Assembly: GCA_922989275.2 (NCBI GenBank) | Contig: OV277861.1 | Location: 42,323,623 to 42,387,622, forward strand | Direction of reading: 5' to 3' | Length of the DNA: 64,000 bases | Source of the DNA: Gari tellinella | Taxonomy: Eukaryota; Mollusca; Bivalvia; Cardiida; Psammobiidae | In this document: positions 47,516-60,360 of the stretch, one piece after another | How positions within the stretch are numbered: position 1 is the first letter of the stretch | How the letters are laid out: each line of letters opens with the position of its first letter | The notes under the pieces: model-generated | The model's input: only the letters and a program-made list of their open reading frames with translations | What the model was told of the DNA's origin: nothing | Databases searched by the model: none | Program-made: the position numbers and the translations under genes

Positions 47516-47794
47516 TAAGTCGAAATAACTTCTATTTCTACATTTAAAATTTAGTTTATTAAACTCCCTCAAGTCAGAAATATATCCGTTTTTCCAAGTT
47601 AAAACTCGGCTAAGCCCTTGTGAACTTTGAATACGGATCTGTTCGATATATGCGAGTTCGAGATATCGAAGTTCTACAATAGTTTGACATTTCCATCGAT
47701 GTGTTTTAATCTTAGAGGTTAACAGTTTCGGGCCTAGTCAAACGTCTGGTTACTCCGGCGTATGATCTAACTTCAAACTGTTGGTAATGTTTCA

Positions 47795-47905
47795 AAACTG
47801 TTTTATCAAGTTCAAGTTTTATTCAGCATTGTAGGCCTCCGGCCCATACACGTATATACATATACATACATAATGGTACAAATTGTCATGCGTAGTGATA
47901 GACAT
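47795..47905 (-). mobile_element. Probable LINE 3' end, reverse orientation
   Basis: Plus strand TTCAAGTTTTATTCAGCATT, then GTAGGCCTCCGGCCCATACA and ACGTATATACATATACATAC. The reverse complement looks like a LINE 3' terminus ending in AATAAAACTTGAA. A similar end (ACTTTATTTCAAGTTGTACA) is at about 55895. No coding part. Confidence 0.35.
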
Positions 47906-48607
47906 AAAGTAGACATAAACTAACCAAAATAATATTTCTATCGAGGTTTGCACCAAGCTCTTTTCATATTATATGAATATAATAATGTGACGTAAGTTTT
48001 CACCACATATTTCTCCAAGTCCTATAAATATTCAACAGCTACATGACTTGATATTGGGGTCATGCCATTGCTAGTGAGAAACTATATTTTTGTTTGAACC
48101 TCTCAACAACAACTGTACATAAAACATTAGAAACATTAGAAACATTAACCCCTCACTGCCTATGTCCGAATGCAGTGCCATATGCAAACAGCATGGATTC
48201 GGATTGGACGCCGAGTAACATGGCGACTCATCCGGGTCCAAACCGTTTGACACTACTCAAATAGTTTTGGCAGAATTAAGAAAATATCTGATGTTCAAAT
48301 ATGAAGTCAGTGAAATCGGCAATGAAGGGGTTAATCGACAAAACAATACATGTGCAATACAATCTCAAACAACACATCATTAATATACAAAAGCGAATTA
48401 TAGTAGACACACTACAAACTACTATATTGCCATATTGTTGGTAAAAGGATACATTTGCATATATAAAGTATATGCAGACATTTTCTTCCACCACCAGTAT
48501 GTTATCTATTTTGACATTAAGCTTTACAAAATGAAATATATACTAATTTAAGAACTCATCTCAACTTATCATAAACCCGTTTATTGGGAAAGAATAACGT
48601 CTTCTCA

Positions 48608-48838
48608 TTGGCATGAACCCTTTTACTCTCATTGACCCTTAAAATGGCGTTTCCAAACAGCGTAACGCGGCATCTGATCAGGATCCAAACTGTTTGACAC
48701 TCGTTTTGAAAAAGATTCCGTCATACTGCCTTATTTTTTAACTTTGAAACGACATTGCAGACAACACAATTGAAGCAGACGACACTGAAACGGTGATGCG
48801 GTAAAAATCTCACGAACATTTTGGTAGTGAAAGGGTAA
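48608..48838. mobile_element. Family-B MITE, core left arm deleted
   Basis: AACCCTTTTACTCTCATTGA start; the core runs from TTTCCAAACAGCGTAACGCG straight into the right arm. GAAGCAGACGACACTG follows, with end GTAGTGAAAGGGTAA. Confidence 0.62.
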
Positions 48839-49017
48839 GCGGTCACTTACCGTCATATTATATTGAAACAGCATGAGTATATCTCTCAAGGTTTACATAA
48901 TGTAGACAGTCCATATAGGAAAATTCTAGTATTTTTACCTGGCATAAGCAACTACATTACATGTATGTATATTAACCAAAGAGTCTTGCAAAAGCCAGAT
49001 AGTTTATTTGCAAAACA

Positions 49018-49063
49018 AAGAGGGAGAAGAGAGAGAGAGAAAAAAAAGAGAGAGAGAGAGGAA
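49018..49063 (+). repeat. (GA)n purine tract
   Basis: AGAGGGAGAAGAGAGAGAGA followed by AAAAAAGAGAGAGAGAGAGG. Confidence 0.88.
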
Positions 49064-49940
49064 ATACTCATATGGCATTAAACAAGTACGATCTGTATAA
49101 AACCTAAGAAAATCACTGAATCTTTGTTTTGTTTAAATTTTGCCGTCGCCTTTTCTACTAGATCTTAGTTTTCAAATTGGCTACAAGCAGTTCAAATACA
49201 TGTAGTATAAAATAGACCGTCAGATAAGAATGATCATGTGGTCGTATTTATGGAACACCCTACCTGTGTTCGAATCCCAACCAAGTTCTTCTTATGTATT
49301 TTTAGTATAAATAATTTTCCTAATCTAATGTTTACGTGTTATAAGCGCCTTGTAGCCATTTACAAACAAATAATTTAGGCAAAATCTGTTTTTCTGTCTC
49401 TATAACCCTCACGACCGTTTTTTTACGTGCGGGAGTACATTACCAACTCGAGAACGTTATGTTCTTATAGGCATTTATTTGGTAAGAATAACCAGGGCCA
49501 GCGCTTATAAAGCGTTTGATTTCACTCCGACTTCGTTCTTAAGCTTTTGATTGGTGAGCAATCAAATGCTTGAGAACGATTTCAGACTCAACTCAAACAC
49601 TTTATAAACATGGACCATGGTCTCCACTATACACAAACGTTTTGTTGTTTCTGTCACAAATTTTTAAGCATTAAACTTTTATTATTTACTTAATAAATAC
49701 GCATCTTTTCCCGATAATAGATTCATCTGCTAAAAAATAGTTCTATTCAGTTATGAATATGCACAATAAGAAATGTTTCCTATATCCTAGCAGATATTAA
49801 TTAAAGAGGCTCGCAACCGGATTAAGCACTAAAAATAGTAATTTGTAAATATATGTCAAATGCTTATATAAATGGGTAAGATTTAGTTTAGGATAATAAA
49901 TTCTGTTAAAAAAAGCATTTCAAAAAAAAAAGAAGAAGAA

Positions 49941-50029
49941 GCTCTGGTGGGATTCGAACCCTTGACCCGCCATGCGGAGACAAACATGAAAAATGAGGAA
50001 TCGCCTTTACCCCCTCGGCTACCAGCGCT
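49941..50029 (-). tRNA. tRNA-Ser-like sequence, degenerate (pseudogene or SINE head)
   Basis: On the minus strand GCGCTGG and CCAGAGC can pair 6 of 7 as an acceptor stem. TAGCCGAGGGGGTAAAGGC is a class II (Ser/Leu) D-arm and GGTTCGAATCCC a T-loop, with room for a long variable arm. The anticodon stem does not pair, so it is not a working tRNA. Confidence 0.4.
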
Positions 50030-50036
50030 CTCTATA

Positions 50037-50286
50037 TACAGTGGAGAAACTGTTATTCTTTCCCGTTTAAACGCAAACGTACGCAAACGCAAAACACTGA
50101 AACGTAGAAAAGAACAACTTTTGGACAATTCTGATAGTTCATGTTTATCTTGGTGGCAAACAGTTTGGAGCATGATCAGACGCCGGGTTACCCGGCGTCT
50201 GATCTGGCTCCAAACTGTTTGCACTGCAAATAATAGTTTTAGCGTAAACGCGTTTATTGGGAAAGAATAACAGATTCTCCACTGTA
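50037..50286. mobile_element. MITE-A, full copy
   Basis: TACAGTGGAGAAACTGTTAT to AACAGATTCTCCACTGTA, inserted 7 bp beyond a tRNA-like sequence. Confidence 0.8.
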
Positions 50287-51029
50287 TATTGTAGCGAATT
50301 AACGTACTTCACTGGTAGCGATTGATAGTACTTTATTCGACTCGGGTTTATGTCTGAGTCGTGTAGAGAAGCAACAACAACAACTATACCGTCAGCTTAC
50401 GCTATAGAAAAACGATGGAAAATATCGGTGACGATTCTTGAGACTTTTTTTTAGAGTGATCATATTTTTTTAATGTCAGAAGCCAAATAATGCCACAAAT
50501 TTGCTTTTATTTGAGTATTTTATTTTATTTTGACAAGTACACCATCCGGTTGCGAGTCCCTTTAAAAGCAGGATGAAAGTAAGGCAAAATTCGCCTTAAC
50601 GCACATTCTCCTTTATATTTAATCTGCGTTAAGTGGTTACCCGTCTTCAAAACTAGAAACAGGCTACTGGGTAATATACGACGAATACAGTAAGTAGTGT
50701 TTAATACAGGTTTCATCTTATTGCGGGGCAAAATTAAAGCAGACAGATCCTTTATGAGCTTTCTAATTTATCATTGTCCTGCATTAAACAGTAGCATGTC
50801 TTTAGAGAACTACATATTCTGCTTCAAACATTGGCTGTCAACTCGCAAGTCTGCTAGTCATTTACAAACAGTGTACAGTTGAAGAGTATACTTTTCCAAT
50901 GCCGCAGTGTAGACCTATATCAGATGGTCATTAGAAAAATCATCTTATGTGTCAGCACTTTTATCTTAAATAGCCTAAAGTAGAATATATTTAGTAACGG
51001 TCTTGTAATTTTGAAGTTCCAATGGCGAA

Positions 51030-51290
51030 TGAGTTAACCCTTTACCCCGTAACCTGGTTCTAGTTTTTAAGACATGTGACAACTTAAAGCTGGTTGAAAG
51101 TATAGCATAACGTGACTTAAGGCACATTCAGCTTTCCATTCAGCCTGTTTTAAGTTTCAACCTGCTAAGATATAAAAACGTTTTCTTATGGTACATATTC
51201 TTGACTGTATAAATTGGAACTTTTTTTTTCCTAGGAGGAATAATTAAAAGACTTAAAATGCGTATTATATTTATGGGGCAATGGGTTAAC
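51030..51290. mobile_element. Family-E MITE, reversed
   Basis: GTTAACCCTTTACCCCGTAA start, hairpin AGCATAACGTGACTTAAGGC mirrored, end TATGGGGCAATGGGTTAA. Confidence 0.65.
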
Positions 51291-52797
51291 CAAATGTTTA
51301 TCTATATATCATTGTAACAAAAATCAATCATGGTGGGCAGATTTATCAACTAAAGATTTGAGGATGAGGGCTACAGGTTGGAACCCAAACTTTGACCTAG
51401 ACTGACAAAGCAAAAGGAAAAGGAAAACCAATGTTTGCAAATGTGAACACAAACCTACATATGCTTTTGATACCGCCCTAAATGAAAAGAGAGTTGTGTT
51501 CAATTAACGCCTTTGTGTATTTCTAACATGCGTGTAAATCTCATATTTCACTAATCGATCCTATTCTTCCGCCAAATCCCCATTTCAATTTAATCCATTG
51601 TGTCCCATCAAAAGGGCATCAGACACTCTATACAGTTAGAATACAATCATGGACAAAGTGACAGTAACGCCCCGTGAACACAGCCACTTAGTAGAGGGCG
51701 ATTCGGTGTTTAAAAACGATTTCTGTCTAAAGCAGGATTAAGGTAAAACCTACAGGAGCTTTCTGCTTTACTTTTATTATGCTTTAAGCAAGAAATCCGT
51801 CTTTGAAAAACAAAGATTCTTCTTCTGAGTGGCCCCTAAACCGAAACTTGATTGTTGAATGTTCACATGATATGTACGAGATTTATTTAAATCCAAAATA
51901 GATGGAATGATTTATGTACGTATTTAACAAAACAAGCTGATAAACCGGACAATTCAAATAGAACAGTTTATTGAAATTTAATACATTGAAATTGAAATCG
52001 ATCCAATTTATTTGGATTTATAAATTCGATGAAAACGACACTCGCTTACACTGTCGTGACCACAATTTATCTTACACAAAAAGGCGCTCATATTCTATCA
52101 AGGCGAAAATTCTGTAAAATAAAACGAGGGCATACAGACAGGAAAGTACAGAAGAGAAGACGTCATATTTTCCCAATACATGCATTTATGCTGAAAATTA
52201 CTTTCATCGCAAACAGGTTCGTTTAATGTGAGATAATAATGTCTTCTCCACTGTAACAGCAGGTGACAATTTACATGTAAAACCCGATTAAACAGAACAG
52301 AACAGAACAGAACATAACATTTGTCTAATTTGACTTAAGCATACAAGTTCATCGTCATTACATTGTAACATAAATACAATTGCGTACACATAATTATGTC
52401 ATTATCAAACAGTTTTGAGCCAGATCAGGCGCACAAGTGCAGATTTTACTGAGATCGTCCACTTTTTCGAGATTAAAGTAAGCAAAACAGTTCACGAAAT
52501 AAAGGAACTTTATGCTTTACTTTTACCCTTGTTTGAAAAAACACGATGTAATCAAATACATAATATGAAACCTTCCTGATAATGATTTAAACCGTAATTG
52601 TTTTCTATACTATTTATTACTTCTCTCCATCAATACTGATGATTATGAGAAGGGGCACTTTTTAGGTGTACCATTGGGACTGTACCCGACCGGTCTCTTT
52701 ATTCTGACACCGACGAACCAGTTATAATAATGCTAACCCGAAATTCTAAGCGCCAAGGAGGGAATCCATTACTACCAATTTTCAAGTCTTTGGTTTG

Positions 52798-52868
52798 ACA
52801 CGGCCGGGGATTGAACCCGCAACCTCTTGCACTGCAAGCGGGCGCTCTACCACTGAGCTATACAGGTG
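52798..52868 (-). tRNA. tRNA-Cys-like sequence, degenerate
   Basis: On the minus strand TATAGCTCAGTGGTAGAGC, anticodon loop TTGCAGT with GCA (Cys), AAGAGG and GGTTCAATCCC align at tRNA-Cys spacing. The acceptor and anticodon stems have several mismatches, so a pseudogene or SINE head is more likely than a functional tRNA. Confidence 0.45.
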
Positions 52869-52907
52869 GTCTATGTATGTTTTGCAATGTACATAGTGAC
52901 TTTAACG

Positions 52908-53152
52908 TAACCCTTTCACTCTCAATGCCGCCAAAGGACGCATTAGCAAACAGTTTGGATTCTGATCAGACGCCGAGTAACGCGGCGTCTGATCGGGATT
53001 CAAACTGTTTGACAATCATTTCGAAATTGTGCCAGTCATACTGCCTTAAACTAACTTTGTAATGATATTTCAGACAACACTATTGAAGCAGACGACAATA
53101 AAACGGTGAAAGAATAAACACCTCGTGTTAAATTTGATCATGAAAAGGTTAA
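52908..53152. mobile_element. Family-B MITE
   Basis: TAACCCTTTCACTCTCAATG start, core GCAAACAGTTTGGATTCTGA with mirror, GAAGCAGACGACAATAAAAC, end TCATGAAAAGGTTAA. Confidence 0.68.
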
Positions 53153-53264
53153 ATGCGTTTACATGTACTTGGAAAGATTGACGTATTATCTACTGCAGTT
53201 CTAATGTTTACTTCTCCCCTTTATTAACGTAAGCTTAATCGTCGTCGTCTTTAGAAGTGTGTTG

Positions 53265-53650
53265 TGTCCAGTGCTCCGTTTCTACAACATTATCCAATGG
53301 GAGACAACGATAGTGTATGTTGTTCAGAGGGCGTTGTGATAGGGAAGGATAGTGAATACTCTAAGAGTACTGAACATGACTAGGTTTACATTTGCAAACA
53401 GTTTGAACCTAGATCGTAACGCGGCGTTTGATCTGAGTTCAAACTGTTTGCCACTCGTCTTCATGTTTCTTCTGTCACAATGTACACTATCTAACTTTTA
53501 GAAAAACAGCAGACGACAATTTAAAGCAGACGAGATTGCACCAGTGAAAGAGTTAGACGTTCATAATTGTTTTGTTTGGGGAAGGGCGATACGCATTGTT
53601 GTAAGGAGGGAATCGTTGTTCGGAGACCGTTGTAGAGAGGGGCACTGTAT
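53265..53650. mobile_element. Family-F MITE, full length
   Basis: CCAGTGCTCCGTTTCTACAA start, core AACAGTTTGAACCTAGATCG, ACAGCAGACGACAATTTAAA, GGAGGGAATCGTTGTTCGGA, end GTTGTAGAGAGGGGCACTG. Ends are inverted repeats. Confidence 0.7.
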
Positions 53651-54025
53651 GTCCACCTTACGTTAGCGTTAAATTTCATTTGAATAGGAAAGCATAAAGT
53701 ATTCCCCACCGAAGAATGAACAGTGCAAGCTGTTTGGTTATTATACAACCTTTTGGGTTTAAGGTTAGTGACACGCCCTATATGCTATTTGGACCTACAG
53801 TGCATATCACACATGAACCAACTAGAGAGTTCGTCAATATTTGCTGCTTATTGTCGATTATTAACCTCACGGTGTACCTAAGAAATCAGCTTTGAGCATT
53901 TACAAATGGTCTGAATAGGCTGCAATTCTTACATCCGGTTAACCAAGTAACCTTAAAGACAAATAAAAACAAGAACTCCAACATTCAATTTGAACATGGA
54001 TTTGATCATTCCTCAGAGACCTTCC

Positions 54026-54225
54026 TACAGTGGAAAAAACGTTCTTCTTTCCTGTTTAATCGCAAACACATTTCAATAAAATGTAGAAAAATGACAACTT
54101 GTTGACAATTCTGACTATGAATTTTGATCTGTGTGGCAAACAGTTCGGAGTCTGATCAAACTGTTTGCAATGGAAATAATAGTTTTATCATAAAAGCGTT
54201 TATTTAGAAAGTTTGCCCCACTGTA
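54026..54225. mobile_element. MITE-A, shortened copy
   Basis: TACAGTGGAAAAAACGTTCT ... TTTGCCCCACTGTA. The core hairpin is reduced to GGAGTCTGATCAAACTG. Confidence 0.6.
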
Positions 54226-54553
54226 CCTTGCAGCGGTTCTTGGATTTAATTGTGATCATGACGGGATGTTTTATATAAGACAATTGCTAAATTAATGTTT
54301 CCAAAACATCGTCTCTCCTATACCTGAAATTAGTTTTATGCCTGTTTGTTATTTGGGAAAAAAGTTTGGGTCCATCTAAAGTCAGCATTAAGTTCAAGTT
54401 CTCATTCGCTCAAGAAAACAACACTCAATGCTATCGTTTGGTATTATCAGTTCCTTAAAACGAAAACTGATTAATTATGATAACTGTATTACATAAAACA
54501 GTGAAACGATTGAAAATTATAATCTTTCAGTGAATAAATACTACATTATGAAG

Positions 54554-54803
54554 TACAGTGGAGAATCTGTTATTCTTTCCCAATAAACGCGTTTACGCCA
54601 AAACTATTATTTGCAGTGCAAACAGTTTGGAGCCTGATCAGACGCCGGGTAAACCGGCGTCTGATCAGGCTCCAAACTGTTTGCCACCAAGATAAACAAG
54701 AATTATCAGAATTGTCCAAAAGTTGTTCTTTTCTACGTTTTAGTGCTTTGCGTTTGCGTACGTTTGCGTTTAAACGGGAAAGAATAACAGATTCTCCACT
54801 GTA
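54554..54803. mobile_element. MITE-A, full copy, reversed
   Basis: TACAGTGGAGAATCTGTTAT to AACAGATTCTCCACTGTA with AACGCGTTTACGCCAAAACT on the left. Confidence 0.8.
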
Positions 54804-55182
54804 AATAGGTGAATCGCTTTTAGCAGAATCTACACTTTGTATTGTGTATGAATAATTTCTGAACCAGGGAAGTGGCACTCTGCTTTGAAATGCGGCGGTA
54901 CCGAAGGTTGTCGATTCCGCGGTTGTTGAAGAAAGTTTCCTAGAGATGATTTAAGGAAATTTGAAGACCATGTACATGTGTATGTATAGATAATCTCCAA
55001 ATATGCATGAAGTGATATTTAAGTGTTTAAATCATTTACAAAATAGAGTTTAGGCCAAATCCGTTTTTCAGGTTCTTTACACTATTATTTCTAAAAATAC
55101 CCCCATCGTCGACCTCGGTATTGAAGCCATCATTAGAACTCTCAAATACTTTGTTTGTATTCTAATCAGATGGTGATTTATT

Positions 55183-55435
55183 TACAGTGGAGAAGACGTT
55201 ATTCTTTCCCGTTTCAACGAAGCAAAACGCAAACGCAACTTGCAATAATAATTTGGATAGTGACAACATTTTTGAAAATTCTGATGATTTATTTTTATCT
55301 GTGTGGCAAACAGTTTGGACCCAGATCAGACGCCGGGTTACCCGGCGTGTGATCTGGCTCCAAACTGTTTGCAAAAAAACAACAGTTTCAGCATAAACGC
55401 GTTTATTGGGAAAGAATAACGTCTGCTCCCCGGTA
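55183..55435. mobile_element. MITE-A, diverged copy
   Basis: TACAGTGGAGAAGACGTTAT ... CGTCTGCTCCCCGGTA with core GGACCCAGATCAGACGCCGG. Confidence 0.68.
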
Positions 55436-56884
55436 ACATCTGTTCTGGATCCAGATGCTAGTCAAATGGCGCTAACAGTGGGGAAAGCGTTATTCTTACC
55501 CAATAAACGCCTCGTGGTATATGTAAAAACTTCATGTCCGCTGCAGACAGTATGGAGCCAGATTAGACGGGTAACGAAGTTTTGACCGACGAAATATTGA
55601 TACAAGTGCAAAACAGTTTTCAGTTTCTATTTAATTATTTTGTTGATACTTAGGGCTGTGATGTTCCATATATTTCAAAATTTCAAACGATGCAGTAAAG
55701 GAACTCTGTGATCTGTGTCTATACTCTTTTTCTTAAGACCAAAACTATTCTAGTCACAAGTACATGTATTTGTAAATGACGCCTTTTTCTCGTTACAATG
55801 GGTCAATGGATTAAAATGGGTAAAACTCAAACTTATTCATTTTTTAAAATTTTAGTTAGACAAATAAATATAGAAATTTTAGCTAAATAAATAAATATAA
55901 ACTTTATTTCAAGTTGTACATCGTAGGTCGTTATAAAGAACATAAAATATTGTTACTTCATTTTTTATATGTCACGTTTCTATGATTGTTATAGCGCAGC
56001 TTAGCCCAGTTTCAACTTTTGAATAGATCTACATATACATGTATAAGTTCTATTTGAAAGAGTGCACATTTTGTTTGCTAAACTTTGAAATTCAGAAAAT
56101 TGAGAGAATTTCGAAATGAACGACTTTTCGAATCATCGAGGATTAACAGTATATTGCACCCAAATACTGTATTTTTTCATCACATCTAATGGTGTAAATC
56201 TCAATGAATTATATCACATTGATGACGGTTTTATATGGACCTTTCAGCCATACAATATTTCTTATAAAGAAATATTAAAGGCATGTGAACTTCGTGTTTT
56301 CATTATTTTATCTACCATTGTATTGCGCCTTTAACAGATTTACATTAAAGAAAGAATCGTTTAAACTTTTAAACTTTATCACACTTTGCAATTTTAGTCT
56401 GCAAATATTTGTCATCTGCAAGTTCACATTGAAGATTTGTGTGTTATTTGCTTTAGCAAATATGACCTGATTGTCAAACAGTTTGGATTCAGATGAGACG
56501 CCGAGTTACTCGGCGTCTCATCTGGACCCAAGCTTTTTGCAACAGTTGTCATAACGAAATGTCGTCTTAGAATGCATTAAAGGTTAAGGGCAGAAGACAT
56601 GAATACCGTATTTATTGACATATTCTGTTTATGTTGTTATTGACATAGGTTTTGTGTAATTTTAACCCCTCTAACGCTGAACAAAATGTCGTCTGCACTG
56701 AATGCCTAAACTGCACAAACTGTCGTCTGCATGCTCAAACAGTATTCTGCTTTTATTCTGAAATCTCGCTTTTTTCTTTAGTTTTACAGATATCCTGTTT
56801 CGTTTGATAGTTTTGATACTGGTTTAGAGACCGATTTACTCGAAATCCGATCTTGATCTGAACTGTTGGTACATGTATCTTAAT

Positions 56885-57136
56885 ATAGTGGAGAAAACGT
56901 TATTATTTCCCAATAAACACGTTTACGCTTAAACTATTATATCAATTACAAACAGTTTGGAGTCAGATCAGACGCCGGGGAACACGGCGTCTGATCAAGC
57001 TCCAAACTGTTTGCTACTCAGATTAAATTTTATCACGAGAATTGCTAAAAAGTTGTAGTTTTGTAGATTTTAGTTTATTGCGTTTGCGTTTCGTTTGTGT
57101 TTAAACGGGAAAGAATATAATGCCTTCTCCGCTGTA
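56885..57136. mobile_element. MITE-A, reversed copy
   Basis: TATAGTGGAGAAAACGTTAT ... GCCTTCTCCGCTGTA. Confidence 0.7.
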
Positions 57137-57669
57137 TCTATAGATAGTTAGTCTCTCGCATTTAAAAAGTAATCTTAACACTATTGGACATTTTCTTCAG
57201 CCGCAAAACTTTTTCGTCTGCGGAAATTCTCAAGAAAACGTTTATCGTATTTTTCATTAAGATTAATATGTAGCAGATTTCCAAAACAATATGGATCCTG
57301 ATGAAACGCCGAGGATACACCTTGTAGGCAACGTTTAGAATAAGGTCCACCGTAGACATTTAAACATCACAATCCAACTGGCCTGCGTGGAGCCTTATCA
57401 TGCTGAATTGTCGTCTGCTTTAAATATATCGTCTGCGAAAATAAATATCGAAGTCAGATTTTATGCTTTATAAATTGGAGAAAGGGAGTATATGGTGCCA
57501 AAAAGTTTGGATCAAGATCAGACGTCGCTTTACGCGACGTCTGATCTGGATCCAAACTGTTTGCAAATGTTAGTCAATTCGCGCTTAGAATGATAAGGGT
57601 TAGACTTTGTATATGTTTGTCGCGATTTCTTTTACCAAGTTATAGGACCGGTTCAGAATAATGAAATAA

Positions 57670-57921
57670 ATGCTATTATTGATACCGGTTTCAATTTTTG
57701 CCAGTTGTCTGAGTTTAGAAGGCATTCAATGCCGAATCAAAAGTGTCACTGGTAATATTGACGAAACACTGGGCATGGACAAATCAATAAAATGCATTCT
57801 AAAGAAATCCGAACTTACGGCTGGCGCAATGCCGGGGATACTTTTCTACCTTCATTTAGGAGAGTTAACAGATGCGAAACCTCTGTTTGACTGGACTAAA
57901 TCACCTATCTATCTAGGATAA
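57670..57921 (+). other. Unassigned ORF (83 aa) with signal-like start
   Basis: It opens M-L-L-L-I-P-V-S-I-F-A-S-C-L-S-L and continues with mixed hydrophilic sequence containing G-M-D-K-S-I-K-C-I-L-K-K-S-E-L. It sits in a stretch free of the common MITEs. No homologue is recognised, no splice context stands out, and an 83-codon ORF can occur by chance. It may be a small secreted protein, an exon of one, or a decayed element. Confidence 0.2.
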
Positions 57922-58014
57922 AGTCACCTTGAGGACCTGTTCAGACTTCAACAGGTTTATCTTTAGTTTTGATTCTCGAGAAGTTTTTTTATTCATAAAT
58001 TTCGTTTTATCATT

Positions 58015-58415
58015 TTTAATCTTATTATTATTATTGCCATTATTATTATTAATACAACTTCGTTGGTGATATGATTATTCTAAATACTTATCATCATTTA
58101 TTATCATTATCATTATTATTATTAATTTTATTTTTATTATTTGTTGTTGTTGTTGATGTTTTTGTTTTAGATTATGCTGTTGTTGTTATTATTATTATTA
58201 TTGTTGTTGTTGTTGTTGTTGTTAATTATTTTGTTGATATTGTTCTTGTTCTTGTTACCAATGTTATTATAACTGTTATTAATATTTATTTATTTTTATA
58301 ATATTTCTGTTAGCCTCATTATCTTCTTCTTCTTTTTCAACAATTACTATCATAATAACTATTATCAACAGCAGTTGCATCAGTATCAGTTATTATTATT
58401 ATTGTTATAACATGT
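58015..58415 (+). repeat. (TTA)n/(TTG)n low-complexity region
   Basis: Long runs of TTATTATTATT and GTTGTTGTTGT with CTTCTTCTT. Open frames here are composition artefacts. Confidence 0.9.
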
Positions 58416-58610
58416 CTATGATACTGATTTTATTTCACTGTCCAAAGTTTCAAATTTAAGTATTTCCTTTATTTCGTCTCGGTCAGTCGGTCTCTTTATC
58501 GGTCATTTTGTTATCTTTTTTAAAACTAACGCAAACAATGGAATCGTGTTCTAGAATTCAGAATATACGTTTAAACGCTTTTCCCAATAGCGCGCCTGAC
58601 GCATGCATCT

Positions 58611-58833
58611 AAACCCCTTCACTGCCACAAAGTCATTTGCTTAAACAATTATCAAGTCTGTTTCTATTTTTCAAATTTAAATTTAAATCAACTGACTAAA
58701 TTTCAATCGTAATGAGTGTCAAACAGTTTGGATCCTGATCAGACGCCGCGTTACGCTGCGTCTGATCAGGATCCAAACTGTTTGCAAATAACTATTATAC
58801 CCGGGGTAAGGCAGTGAAAGGGATTTAACAAAG
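58611..58833. mobile_element. Family-C MITE
   Basis: CCCCTTCACTGCCACAAAGT start, core AACAGTTTGGATCCTGATCA and mirror, end GGGGTAAGGCAGTGAAAGGG. Intergenic, upstream of the second signal-peptide exon. Confidence 0.65.
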
Positions 58834-59091
58834 TATTATTGGATAGAGTGACACAATAGGAAAGGAACTGGATAGCACGAGGAAATAACGATTAACCCCC
58901 AGTCCACAGTGGATGTAAGTGTATGGTTGGTGAAATCGGAAATACTGTGAAAGGTGTAGAGTTCGTGATATCATGGGAATTCAGATTTGAGAATCTGGAT
59001 TAAAAACAGACATGGAAAACAAATCACCCTGGCTGCCTGTCACTGTGAAAGCTGAAGCGAAGGTTAATCAACGGTTGGATATATTATCATA

Positions 59092-59146
59092 ATGAAGGGA
59101 TTACATGTAATTGCGATTATTTGTCTGATCTTCATATCAAACACAG
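59092..59146 (+). CDS. Second gene, exon 1: signal peptide
   Basis: The ATG at 59092 follows a purine-rich leader (ATAATG). It encodes M-K-G-L-H-V-I-A-I-I-C-L-I-F-I-S-N-T and then splits a codon at ACAG|GTGAGT (phase 1). It is a textbook secretory signal exon with the same phase as exon 1 of the large gene. The partner exon is uncertain: either 60361-60440, or an exon beyond 64000 if this is a tandem relative of the large gene. Confidence 0.6.
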
Positions 59147-59861
59147 GTGAGTCTTTTTTTATATATTACTATTAACTTTTATAGTACTGAAATTGGATAT
59201 ACTGTATACAGCTTTGGGAAACAATGTATACCCATCCTTAAGGATCCCTCTGATATGGGTCTGCACTGCTTGCTATACATTTAGAATTTTTTTGAGATAA
59301 GCCCCTTGATAATCAATAGTAACTGATAATTTATCAGAAAACAATTGGGTCTATTTGAAATTTTAACATGGAAACGATTCAGTCACAACGACACTTTGTA
59401 GAGTTAACCCATTACCACATAGCCTGTTTCTAGTTTTAAATAAAGATGATCACTTAAAGCAAGTTGAAAGTAAAGCAGAATGCGCCTTCAGGCGCATTCT
59501 GCCTTACTTTCAGTCTACTTTAAGCTACTATCTCCTAAGATATAGAAAATATTTCTCATGATACATATGGACCTTTGGTCCATTGCTAATGTTTTGGAGC
59601 CAGATCAGACGCCATGCTACATGTAGATATGTGGATAAACGTACCTAAACGCAAACTAATCAAATAAAAAAATGACAGATTCGTGAAATTTCCCGGTGAT
59701 TACTTAATATCTAAACCAGAGTGACAAACAGTTTAGAGTCTTGTCAGACGCCGAGTAACCTTGTATCTGATCTGGCTCCTACATTGTAACTGCTCGCAAT
59801 GGAAATTATTGTTGTTAGTAAAACCTCGTTTACTGGGAAGGAATTGCGTCTTCTCCACTGT

Positions 59862-60111
59862 TACAGTGGAGAATCTGTTATTCTTTCCCAATAAACGCGT
59901 TTACGCTAAAACTATTATTTCCCATACAAACAATTTGGAGCCAGATCAGACGCCGGGTAACCCGGCGTCTGATCAGGCTCCAAACTGTTTGCCACCAAGA
60001 TAAACAAGAATTATCAGAATTGTCCAAAATATGTTCTTTTCTACGTTTTAGTGCTTTGCGTTTGCGTACGTTTGCGTTTAAACGGGAAAGAATAACAGAT
60101 TCTCCACTGTA
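59862..60111. mobile_element. MITE-A, full copy, reversed
   Basis: TACAGTGGAGAATCTGTTAT to ACAGATTCTCCACTGTA. It directly follows a degenerate MITE-A end (TCTTCTCCACTGT at 59849-59861). It lies between the two candidate exons of the second gene. Confidence 0.8.
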
Positions 60112-60360
60112 TGGCTAGCTGATTTTATATCTAATATTAACTCATGTGTTCCAACGATCCCGTATATGGGACAAAGACAAACTGTGTAGACTCTGAACAG
60201 ACGTTAAAGGAATTTCAATATAAAACAAAACGAAAAATGAAAATTAAGACCCGACACCCCATAGATAAAAAATGGTCTAATCAAATACCGGTACATAAGC
60301 ATGGAAGAATCCACTGGGATCATATAGGTTCCGATTACGGTTACTGTAGCTCTTTCACAG

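Larger units (their letters stand above)
46961..59091. other. Intergenic repeat-rich DNA
   Basis: Apart from the MITEs, SINE/tRNA-like pieces and low-complexity runs listed, nothing codes convincingly. Stretches with nothing recognised: 49080-49500, 51300-52250, 52500-52790, 53660-54020, 55440-56470 and 57150-57480 (apart from GTCGTCTGC motifs near 57410). Confidence 0.5.

Noticed and set aside
52798..52868. Functional tRNA-Cys gene
   Set aside because: Boxes and GCA anticodon position are present, but the acceptor and anticodon stems carry too many mismatches. Listed as degenerate tRNA-like only.
58071..58301. 76-codon hydrophobic frame rich in V and I
   Set aside because: Product of (TTA)n/(TTG)n low-complexity DNA.
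5632..60003. Many 60-138 codon frames containing Q-T-V-W-S-x-I-R-R-R-V-T-R-R-L-I
   Set aside because: The same peptide appears wherever MITE-A copies lie, in both orientations. It is the translation of the palindromic core and TIRs.
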